Positions 1-5,277 of a stretch of 5,277 nt of DNA are shown one piece after another. This DNA comes from Deltaproteobacteria bacterium. GTDB lineage: Bacteria > Desulfobacterota > Desulfobacteria > C00003060. The stretch's first letter is position 1; the number at the start of each line of letters is the position of its first letter. The DNA lies in assembly GCA_030667105.1 (NCBI GenBank), contig DAOUWN010000181.1, positions 1-5,277 on the forward strand, in the 5' to 3' direction. A program made the translations under genes and the position numbers. The notes beneath the pieces were generated by a model. That model was not told the DNA's origin and searched no databases. It worked only from the letters and a program-made list of their open reading frames with translations.

Positions 1-165
1 CCAAGCATGGCACAAAGACCACAAAAACTCCCCAAAGGGCCTTTTTTCTCAAAGTGCCAAAATCCCTGTGTGCCAAGTCCACGACGGCCCAGAACGTAGG
101 GACCATGGGAAGTAACAACATCAGGAGGATTAAACCATGACTCATGTCCTAGACTGCCTCGGTCC
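1..165. other. Non-coding region downstream of mltB
   Basis: No supported gene. Bases 1-80 contain repeated GTGCCAA motifs (54-60, 71-76 partly) and a distant 7-bp inverted match (TGGCACA at 8-14 with TGTGCCA at 69-75). On the minus strand CCC-TTT-GGG followed by AGTTTTTG (about 24-39) is a feeble terminator-like structure for mltB with only a 3-bp core. A strong AGGAGG at 123-128 faces the plus strand ahead of an ATG at 137, but the frame closes at 223. Confidence 0.4.
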
Positions 166-1062
166 TCATTTCCGCCGATTCCCGGAAAGACGTTCGGCCA
201 CTTCCAGTATTGTGTCAGCGTAATACTTACTGTGGTTATAACAAAGCAAAACGCGAAACGCCTCGTCGCGGCTCTGTTGCGGTTTCCACCCATGTCGCTT
301 CAGATAGTTGGCCACGCTTTCAATGGCATCTCGGTGCTGACATAGATTGATCTGCCCGTCTTTGTTGCCGTCAATACCGAACTTGAGGACGCTTGAAGGA
401 ACAAACTGAGCAAAGCCCAAGGCCCCGGCATAGGATCCGCGCAAAGATAAGGGATCTAAATTCTGGGCCTTAACGTATTTCAGATAAGCTTTAAGTTCAT
501 GGTATGCCCAGGCCGATTTTCTACGAGCCCATTTGTCAAACTCGTCCTTTGTGCCCCGGGCCCTGTCTTTGACGTAATCGTACCAGAGCATGTCCCTGTT
601 GGCAGTATCATCAATGGCCGCCAGGTTGGACAGGGTCGTAAAGACCAGTCGTTTGCTTTTGTATGTCCCCAGCCTTGATTCCACGAGCAAGATGGCGGTA
701 ACGATCTCTCCCTGCACGCCATAGAGTTCCCGGGCCCGCTGAAAGACCCTTCCGTGTTTTCTGAGGTAATTGGACGCATCGTCAATGGAAGATCGGGTCA
801 AGAACTGATCGTAGTTCAAAGTGGATTCGCGATGCAAAAAATAGGCTGTGATACTCTTCTGGTCAAACGTGGCTTCCGGTCTTAAATACAGGGCACGTAT
901 CGTGGACTTGTCAAATCCGTCCTGAACAAGACGCTCTTGAAGCGAGGCAAAGGGTGACGGTTCGCAATAGGCGCATACGGTCCAACCCAGCGCAGATAGA
1001 AGGCTCAGAACCGAAATTGTCACCAGTCGAAACAATGTGTTTCCGCAACTCAGATAGTACAC
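166..1062 (-). CDS. mltB: MltB-family lytic murein transglycosylase
   Basis: Predicted periplasmic enzyme that cleaves the MurNAc-GlcNAc bond of peptidoglycan, leaving 1,6-anhydroMurNAc ends. Using the GTG at 1062 the product is 298 aa. Residues about 12-33 form a hydrophobic signal segment (TISVLSLLSALGWTVCAYC); no good lipobox is visible, so it is probably soluble or signal-anchored rather than a lipoprotein. The SLT_2/MltB domain follows: ILLVESRLG with the likely catalytic Glu at about 128, GSYAGALGFAQFVPSS at about 209-224, a calcium-loop-like DGNKDGQINL at about 231-240 as in E. coli Slt35, and a C-terminal YNHSKYYAD substrate-groove motif near 275. E. coli MltB is 361 aa, so this is a compact member without an added C-terminal peptidoglycan-binding domain. 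The frame is open to an ATG at 1143, but that stretch crosses two hairpins and overlaps the kinase stop, whereas GTG has AGGGAG five bases upstream. It follows the kinase by 64 bases and could be co-transcribed. Family assignment is firm; the exact start is less so. Confidence 0.9.
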   Translation of the reverse strand: MYYLSCGNTLFRLVTISVLSLLSALGWTVCAYCEPSPFASLQERLVQDGFDKSTIRALYLRPEATFDQKSITAYFLHRESTLNYDQFLTRSSIDDASNYLRKHGRVFQRARELYGVQGEIVTAILLVESRLGTYKSKRLVFTTLSNLAAIDDTANRDMLWYDYVKDRARGTKDEFDKWARRKSAWAYHELKAYLKYVKAQNLDPLSLRGSYAGALGFAQFVPSSVLKFGIDGNKDGQINLCQHRDAIESVANYLKRHGWKPQQSRDEAFRVLLCYNHSKYYADTILEVAERLSGNRRK

Positions 1063-1067
1063 GAATT

Positions 1068-1073
1068 CTCCCT
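1068..1073 (-). promoter_or_regulatory. Ribosome binding site that decides the mltB start
   Basis: On the minus strand AGGGAG is followed by AATTC and then GTG (1062-1060), a good Shine-Dalgarno match at 5-base spacing. The only in-frame ATG further upstream, at 1143, lies inside the kinase coding end. This site is why the GTG start is preferred. It lies just after a run of seven A residues following the 1080-1096 hairpin. Confidence 0.7.
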
Positions 1074-1079
1074 TTTTTT

Positions 1080-1096
1080 GTCCGCCGGAGGCGGAC
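1080..1096. repeat. GC-rich palindrome (7-bp stem, 3-base loop)
   Basis: GTCCGCC, loop GGA, GGCGGAC: a perfect 7-bp inverted repeat in the spacer between the kinase and mltB. Its core (CCGCC, short loop, GGCGG) resembles the longer palindrome at 5015-5040 in the other intergenic region, which suggests a dispersed repetitive extragenic palindrome. On the plus strand it is preceded by a T run and on the minus strand followed by CAAAAAAA, so it is not a standard terminator for the minus-strand genes. Confidence 0.6.
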
Positions 1097-1101
1097 GTTG
1101 T

Positions 1102-1124
1102 ATAAAATCGCAAAGCGATTTTAT
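1102..1124 (-). terminator. Hairpin after the kinase stop, possible weak terminator
   Basis: A perfect 10-bp stem (ATAAAATCGC / GCGATTTTAT) with a 3-base loop begins two bases after the kinase TAA stop (1129-1127). On the minus strand the right arm is T-rich (GCGATTTTAT), and because the left arm is A-rich the structure could act in both directions. The G+C core is only CGC/GCG, and no long T tract follows, so termination would be partial at best. It may instead protect the mRNA 3' end or belong to a repeat unit together with the 1080-1096 palindrome. Confidence 0.4.
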
Positions 1125-1126
1125 GA

Positions 1127-2485
1127 TTAGGCCGGGATAACAAAGTAAAATTCGTTTCCCGTGTCTTCTGCCTTATGACCTACGATGCCTCCATGCACTT
1201 CAATCACATTCTTTACAAAGTGGAGCCCGTGACCAGTTCCTCCCACCGACTCTCTTTGTGCAAGTCGAAAGCCCTCTTCAAAGATAAGGGCTGCGTCTTC
1301 CTTCTTGATAAGCGGTCCCGAGGAGAAGATACGGAAGCATACACCATGGTGTCCCTGTCCAAAGAAATCCTCCATGAGCGAAGTCCTGCAATCGATTTTC
1401 TTAACACTGTTTCCCGACGTGTCCGCGACCGGTTCAGCATACTTCGCTGCATTTGAAAAAAGGTTGGCCACCACTTGGGCAATTAGCCCTTTGTCAACCC
1501 TGGCTTCAATATCATCAAATCTCTTATCATCCTTAGCAGTATGGTCGACGACAATACCCTGTTGGATAAAACGATCCGAATACTGCTCCAGTTGCGGCAG
1601 CACAATGTCTTTCCACAGGTAACAAGGGGTTCTCTTCAGGATATACTCACCAAACAAGAAGTGGTCCGGTCGGAACAAGGTCTCTAAGAAAAGACTGGCG
1701 TGTTTGTAATGTCTCTCGATCTTCTCCCGGTCATCAAACATGCTCCTATTGATCACGACCATCTCTTCGACTATTTCGCTGATCTTGGCATACAAGTCAG
1801 GCGCCACGGACTTCACCTCATAAAGGATGCTGTCAAGACCAGTTTCAATCTCCTTGTTTGTGTTCAAGTACTTTCTGATCTTCCTGAAATAGTGCTTGTA
1901 TTGCAGGTTGGGCACAATAACGTTGTGCTCTATGTCTGCCACCAAGTTGTTAATGAACTTGAGATGCTGGATGTTCTGTTCTGCGAGGGATTTGTTATAA
2001 AGATTGTAACCTATGCGATTGACGTACTTTCGTATAAAAAAAAGCTCAGCCTCTGTGAGGTGATCCGCCCTCGTCACCTCAAATATCCCAATGACGTTTC
2101 TCGATCCATGAAAAAGAATGCTGCTGGCTGGGGTCTTCTTGCCATGGATCGGCACCACGTGTGCGTAGCCGTGCTGATATGAAGCATCTGAAATCCTAAT
2201 ATATTGGGGCACATTGCCTTTTTTGTAGTCAATGCCTGGGTGACTGTTTGCAACCCATTGTATAGCTTCTGTCTTGGGATCAATCGTGTACAGATTGCTT
2301 TGGAGTCCCAAGAAGACGCGAGGGACGGTAACACTCACTATGTACAGGTTTTCAAGGCCGTCGTACTCCTGGGCCAGATCGAAAAAGGTATTAAATGCAG
2401 CCAGTTCAAGTTTTTCAAAGCCATAGGTCGCATAGTCTTCCTTTTTTCCCTCGACCCGTTTCAGCATAGCGGCAAATGTGTCCAT
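1127..2485 (-). CDS. Soluble GAF-like sensor histidine kinase with atypical ATP-binding boxes
   Basis: A 452-aa protein without a predicted transmembrane segment, so probably cytoplasmic. Residues about 30-160 look like a GAF-type sensor module (my reading of the fold pattern, no cofactor residues identified). A helical linker (about 162-185) leads into a DHp-like helix with EHNVIVPN; His187 is the candidate phosphoacceptor, in a diverged H box. The GHKL ATPase domain occupies about 285-452: N box NLFSNAAKYA with Asn345, F box IFEEGF at about 401-406, and G2 box GGTGHGL at 415-421. The G1 position reads FSSGPLIKKED near 387-397, lacking the usual Asp of DxGxG. Start ATG 2485 has a modest GGA six bases upstream. 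No response regulator is encoded next to it; neighbours are envelope genes, AsmA upstream and mltB downstream. Assignment as a histidine-kinase-like protein is confident; its signal, partner and degree of catalytic activity are unknown. Confidence 0.88.
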   Translation of the reverse strand: MDTFAAMLKRVEGKKEDYATYGFEKLELAAFNTFFDLAQEYDGLENLYIVSVTVPRVFLGLQSNLYTIDPKTEAIQWVANSHPGIDYKKGNVPQYIRISDASYQHGYAHVVPIHGKKTPASSILFHGSRNVIGIFEVTRADHLTEAELFFIRKYVNRIGYNLYNKSLAEQNIQHLKFINNLVADIEHNVIVPNLQYKHYFRKIRKYLNTNKEIETGLDSILYEVKSVAPDLYAKISEIVEEMVVINRSMFDDREKIERHYKHASLFLETLFRPDHFLFGEYILKRTPCYLWKDIVLPQLEQYSDRFIQQGIVVDHTAKDDKRFDDIEARVDKGLIAQVVANLFSNAAKYAEPVADTSGNSVKKIDCRTSLMEDFFGQGHHGVCFRIFSSGPLIKKEDAALIFEEGFRLAQRESVGGTGHGLHFVKNVIEVHGGIVGHKAEDTGNEFYFVIPA

Positions 2486-2597
2486 AAATTATCCACTGCA
2501 CTTAAATGGTTCTGATGGCGTGCAAGTCGCCCAACGGATAACCGAATCGGACCATGGAGCCTGCATGTGCCCTCTCCGCCTCGCGCTCCGTCTGACA

Positions 2598-2634
2598 AGA
2601 GGACTGGCTCCGCAGTGACAGTGCTGCCCCCTCT
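2598..2634 (-). other. Possible folded leader upstream of the kinase
   Basis: On the minus strand an outer AGAGG/CCTCT pairing (2634-2630 with 2602-2598) encloses GCAG/CTGC (2627-2624 with 2615-2612) around an 8-base loop, with an unpaired asymmetric bulge. It would lie in the 5' leader if the promoter at 2649-2677 is used. Stems are short, no T tract follows, and it matches no riboswitch I recognise, so function is doubtful. Confidence 0.15.
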
Positions 2635-2648
2635 GTATATTGCTGTGT

Positions 2649-2677
2649 ACACTACGTTGTTTAGCCTACATTGTCAA
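2649..2677 (-). promoter_or_regulatory. Candidate sigma70-type promoter for the kinase gene
   Basis: A perfect TTGACA -35 box (2677-2672) lies 17 bases from TAGTGT (2654-2649), which matches the -10 consensus at only 3 of 6 positions. It starts 14 bases after the AsmA stop and would give a leader of about 155 bases before the kinase ATG. An 8-bp palindrome GTGTACAC (2645-2652) overlaps the -10 and could be an operator half or chance. The strong -35, the spacing and the location in a 206-base gap support it; the weak -10 argues against. Confidence 0.35.
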
Positions 2678-2691
2678 ATAAACTCTGTTTC

Positions 2692-4980
2692 TTACCGCGT
2701 TACGCCCTTCTTCTTGTCCGGTTCTTTGCCGGAGTCCTTGCCGCCTTTCTTCGCAGCTTCGATGGCAGCAAGGCATGGGTTCTTATCACCCAGTTTGCCG
2801 TCGGCCAGGACCGCTGCAATGCCGAGCGGCCCGAATAACGCCACACCGCCTATCGCCTTGCCGATCGTGATGACCGACCCTGTCGGGTCGATGCCCACGG
2901 AAGGGTTGGCAAGGGTGCCGCCGAGCTTGAGCGTTTCTGTCAACTTACCAAGGCTCAGGCCCAGCTTGGCAATGCCCTTGACACCAACGCCTTTTTTCGG
3001 AGACGACTTCAGGGACAAGTCCAGTTCCTCGGTTTTCAGATCGATCCTGCCATGGCCGACCACGGTTACGCTGCTGGTGTCCAACACCAGTGCGGTGCTT
3101 TGTGCCAGTCCATCCCTGATGTCCAATCCTGTGACAAAGCAATTGAGTTTACTGTATTTTTCGTCTTTTTTGAACGGATTGAGAAACTGAAGCAGGCTTG
3201 AAGTCAAATCACCGCCAAGGAGTCTCATGAGTTTATAAGTGATTCTACCGTCTTGCACAATCACCACGGTTTTCCCTTTGAGTCCGGCCATTAGCGCTGC
3301 TACCGAGTTTCCCCGGCCCTCAAGATCGATGTCAACATCCAGCTTGCCCTCGGGAAGATCGTCGACTCCCAAATCCTTGAACATGCGGCCGAGGTCTAGC
3401 TGGTCGATCTTAAGAGCCATTGCCATAGCTGGAATCTTGCCGTGGGGATGAATATCAAAACGGCCGTCAACGGTTCCGTCACCCACAAGGAATTCAAGAG
3501 GTTCCATCGTGAGATGTCCGTCCTCCAGGACCATGTGGACGTTGACGTCATTGATGGTCAGCAGCGGCACAATGAGCTGCTCTGCCCTGATCCTGATATC
3601 AGCATTGGCTTGCTTCAGTCCTTCGAGAGGCAAGGGGTCATCAGAAAAAATCTTGCCGTGCTTTGCCGCTCGTTCCGCCGGCTGCGCTGTCGAATTGTCC
3701 TCGCCTGCGTCTTCATTTTCTCCACGTTCTTTCAACAACAGAGGCCGCAGGTCCAGTCTTTGAGACAAGAGCACGGCCGTGATTCGCGGCAGTTTGCCTG
3801 CCCGGTTGATCTCCATTGAACCACTGAGATCGCCTTTTTCGAGGACAAGTTTAAGGTCAGAAATCTTGTAGTTTCCTACCGACGACACGACGGCATGGCC
3901 GGAAAAGTCGAAAGGCCCCTTAAAAGGCAGCGCCTGGCCTGTGATCTTTTCCAGATTTACCAGATCCTTGCCCTTGATCGCAAAGCCAAGTTCCATTCCT
4001 CGCAAAGCCAGGAGGTCCTTGACTACACCTTTAAGATCAACCCTGGCCAGCTCCTCGGTACCGACCCGAAGGTCGAGATTTCTCGCTGTCAATTTTCCGT
4101 CAGGGTCGACAAGCTTGCCCGATACCTTGAAATGCCCTAGTTCGGGCACGCCGGTCACGTCAAAGAGCTGGAAAAAATCAGGAACAGACTTACCCTCGAC
4201 GGTGACAGCCAGGTCAAGGCCCTTACCGTTTAAGACGTCCCTGATCGCGCCGTCAACGGTGACATTGGCAGCTGCGGCATTGGCTGTCACATTCACGGAC
4301 CATGCTTGGTTGGGGTCGGTCAATGCCACCAGCGGACCAAAGATTCCTCTAATCTGGACAAACTTGCTGTTGTAAGTCCCCTCAAGTTTCAGTTTGATCG
4401 GCTTATCAGTGCTTGCGGCCGCAGCGAGTCTGTCCAATGCCATGAGATGGGTCTTGCCCGATTGTCCGTCTTTGTACGTGAGTCGACCATTTTCGATCCG
4501 CACGTCGCTGAAAATCAACTCCGGGATTGTTGCTTCCCCATCGGCCGTCGCCTCTTCCTTGGATTTCTCAAATTCCATCTCCTTAGGGGCATCGAACACG
4601 AGGTTTGATTTGCCCGAACTGTTGGTCTCAATCAGGATGTCGGGCTCGATCAGGATGAGCCGTTTGACTTCTATGGTCCCGCTGATAAGCGGAAGGACGT
4701 GTACCTGCACCTCCAAACGTCTGATCTTGGCAAGCTCGGTCCGCGAGCCCCAAGGTGCGTTCTGGAAGCTCACGTCCTCCACCACAAGGACTGGCGTCAA
4801 GCCAATATCAAGCTCTATGTCGCCGCCCAGGGTGAGTTCGCGGCCTGTGGCATCCTTGACCGCCCGAGCAATTGTGGGTTTGAAATCGTTGAAGTCGTAG
4901 CTCGACAGGATCGCATAAACCGTTACGATTAACGCGAGAATGAGGGCAACAGCGACACCCAGTATCCATTTCAACCGCAT
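2692..4980 (-). CDS. AsmA-family inner-membrane-anchored periplasmic protein
   Basis: A 762-aa protein of the AsmA/YhjG/YicH type. One N-terminal membrane helix (about residues 5-26, after MRLKW) is followed by the hallmark DFNDFKPTIARAVKDATGR region, LTLGGDIELDIGLTPVLVV and NAPWG, typical of the AsmA N-terminal domain. The body is predicted beta-rich, as in the bridge-like proteins related to TamB and YhdP. An acidic, low-complexity linker lies at about 418-440. The C-terminal AsmA_2-like region covers about 525-700 (LPEGKLDVDIDLEGRGNS, GGTLANPSVGIDPTG) and is followed by GGVALFGPLGIAAVLADGK, NPC at 734-736 and a Lys-rich tail. Known relatives act in phospholipid transport or outer-membrane homeostasis; the exact cargo here cannot be told. 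ATG 4980 follows AAGGA by 11 bases, a slightly long spacing. It is first in the minus-strand series and separated from the kinase by 206 bases, so it may be its own transcription unit. I give no symbol because the family has many paralogues. Confidence 0.92.
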   Translation of the reverse strand: MRLKWILGVAVALILALIVTVYAILSSYDFNDFKPTIARAVKDATGRELTLGGDIELDIGLTPVLVVEDVSFQNAPWGSRTELAKIRRLEVQVHVLPLISGTIEVKRLILIEPDILIETNSSGKSNLVFDAPKEMEFEKSKEEATADGEATIPELIFSDVRIENGRLTYKDGQSGKTHLMALDRLAAAASTDKPIKLKLEGTYNSKFVQIRGIFGPLVALTDPNQAWSVNVTANAAAANVTVDGAIRDVLNGKGLDLAVTVEGKSVPDFFQLFDVTGVPELGHFKVSGKLVDPDGKLTARNLDLRVGTEELARVDLKGVVKDLLALRGMELGFAIKGKDLVNLEKITGQALPFKGPFDFSGHAVVSSVGNYKISDLKLVLEKGDLSGSMEINRAGKLPRITAVLLSQRLDLRPLLLKERGENEDAGEDNSTAQPAERAAKHGKIFSDDPLPLEGLKQANADIRIRAEQLIVPLLTINDVNVHMVLEDGHLTMEPLEFLVGDGTVDGRFDIHPHGKIPAMAMALKIDQLDLGRMFKDLGVDDLPEGKLDVDIDLEGRGNSVAALMAGLKGKTVVIVQDGRITYKLMRLLGGDLTSSLLQFLNPFKKDEKYSKLNCFVTGLDIRDGLAQSTALVLDTSSVTVVGHGRIDLKTEELDLSLKSSPKKGVGVKGIAKLGLSLGKLTETLKLGGTLANPSVGIDPTGSVITIGKAIGGVALFGPLGIAAVLADGKLGDKNPCLAAIEAAKKGGKDSGKEPDKKKGVTR

Positions 4981-5014
4981 TTACAAATCAGTCCTTAACC
5001 CGGATAAAGCTCCC

Positions 5015-5040
5015 CCCCGTCCCGCCGAGGCGGGACGGGG
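5015..5040. repeat. Perfect GC-rich palindrome upstream of the AsmA gene
   Basis: An 11-bp perfect inverted repeat (CCCCGTCCCGC / GCGGGACGGGG) with a 4-base CGAG loop, 34 bases before the AsmA ATG. On the minus strand it is followed by more G residues rather than T, so it is not an intrinsic terminator of an upstream gene. The core GTCCCGCC..GGCGGGAC resembles the palindrome at 1080-1096, suggesting a dispersed REP-like family. If transcribed, the very stable stem would lie about 10 bases upstream of the AsmA Shine-Dalgarno site and could affect translation. Confidence 0.7.
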
Positions 5041-5125
5041 TATCAAAACAGAATCACCACTCAGATTGCACATTTCCCACATATCCTGATCTTTCGGCCT
5101 GAGAACTGTTTCCTCTGAAAAACCC

Positions 5126-5149
5126 GGTCTGGGCCAGGGTCTAGGCCAG
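5126..5149. repeat. Two-copy 12-bp tandem repeat
   Basis: GGTCTGGGCCAG is followed directly by GGTCTAGGCCAG, two 12-bp units differing at one base. In one minus-strand frame it reads as a Pro-Trp-Pro-Arg repeat, but that short frame has no ribosome binding site and runs through the palindrome, so the repeat is treated as non-coding. Confidence 0.55.
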
Positions 5150-5277
5150 GGAGAAATCTTTGCCATGTAACATACGAAACCAAAAGGTTTCTTCCCGGTA
5201 ACAGCGGGATCAAAATGACAGATTCGCTGAGCCCGACTTTTTACGAATGCATTAACGTTGAATAACTCTCAAAAAGC

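Larger units (their letters stand above)
4981..5277. other. Non-coding upstream region of the AsmA gene
   Basis: About 300 bases without a credible gene. Apart from the palindrome and tandem repeat it holds two small inverted repeats: GAAACC-AAAA-GGTTTC at 5176-5191 and TCCCG-N7-CGGGA at 5193-5209. No convincing sigma70 or sigma54 promoter for the AsmA gene was found by eye. The plus-strand stretch ending in GACTTTTTACGAATGCAT (5235-5252) looks like interspersed-repeat sequence rather than a gene end, but this is an impression. Confidence 0.4.

Noticed and set aside
22..48. Intrinsic terminator for mltB
   Set aside because: Only a 3-bp CCC/GGG core with a 3x3 mismatch before the A/T arms; too weak to call, and over 110 bases past the stop.
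955..1062. Lipoprotein signal in the transglycosylase
   Set aside because: The cysteines after the hydrophobic segment are preceded by TV and AY rather than a small residue at -1, so no acceptable lipobox is present.
1700..2182. 160-codon plus-strand open frame
   Set aside because: Wholly antisense to the kinase; no domain and no independent support.
2461..2652. 63-codon minus-strand frame before the kinase
   Set aside because: Overlaps the kinase start in another frame, has no domain, and would sit inside the putative leader.
2567..3190. 207-codon plus-strand open frame
   Set aside because: It lies mostly antisense to the AsmA coding region, its product is Ser/Pro/Leu-rich without a recognisable domain, and it reads as a shadow of a well-supported gene.
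4394..4900. 168-codon plus-strand open frame
   Set aside because: Wholly antisense to the conserved N-terminal part of the AsmA gene, with a low-complexity Ser-rich product.
5015..5040. Rho-independent terminator of a gene upstream of the AsmA gene
   Set aside because: The stem is strong, but it is followed by G residues on the minus strand and by TATCAAAA on the plus strand, without a T tract in either direction.
4981..5166. 61-codon minus-strand frame directly before the AsmA gene
   Set aside because: No Shine-Dalgarno site before its ATG, and its sequence is made of the 12-bp tandem repeat and the 11-bp-stem palindrome, so coding is unlikely.

Overview
The window carries three protein-coding genes, all on the minus strand, with short non-coding stretches between and around them. 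In transcription order they are an AsmA-family inner-membrane/periplasmic protein (4980 to 2692), a soluble sensor histidine kinase with a GAF-like N-terminal region (2485 to 1127) and an MltB-type lytic murein transglycosylase (1062 to 166). An AsmA protein together with a periplasmic peptidoglycan lyase indicates a Gram-negative, diderm bacterium. Moderate G+C, the style of the kinase and hairpin repeats between genes would fit a Desulfobacterota-like (former Deltaproteobacteria) genome. That placement is an impression from the sequence, not a demonstrated affiliation.

Layout from left to right: 1-165 is non-coding sequence downstream of the transglycosylase, with a perfect Shine-Dalgarno-like site facing the plus strand but no convincing gene. 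166-1062 is the transglycosylase; its reading frame stays open to an ATG at 1143, but the start with ribosome-binding support is a GTG at 1062. 1063-1126 is a 64-base spacer holding two hairpins. 1127-2485 is the kinase. 2486-2691 is a 206-base spacer with a possible sigma70-type promoter and a leader able to fold. 2692-4980 is the AsmA protein. 4981-5277 is non-coding and contains a perfect 11-bp-stem GC-rich hairpin close to the AsmA start and a small 12-bp tandem duplication.

How the genes could work together is inference. AsmA proteins act in lipid transport or outer-membrane homeostasis, MltB trims peptidoglycan, and a cytoplasmic kinase between them could couple a signal to envelope maintenance. 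No response regulator is encoded here, so the kinase is an orphan within the window. I found no mobile element, CRISPR array, tRNA or rRNA, and nothing that clearly amounts to a new biological system. The points most worth a second look are the misleading upstream start of the transglycosylase, the related palindromes in two intergenic regions, and the unusual ATP-binding and phosphoacceptor boxes of the kinase.
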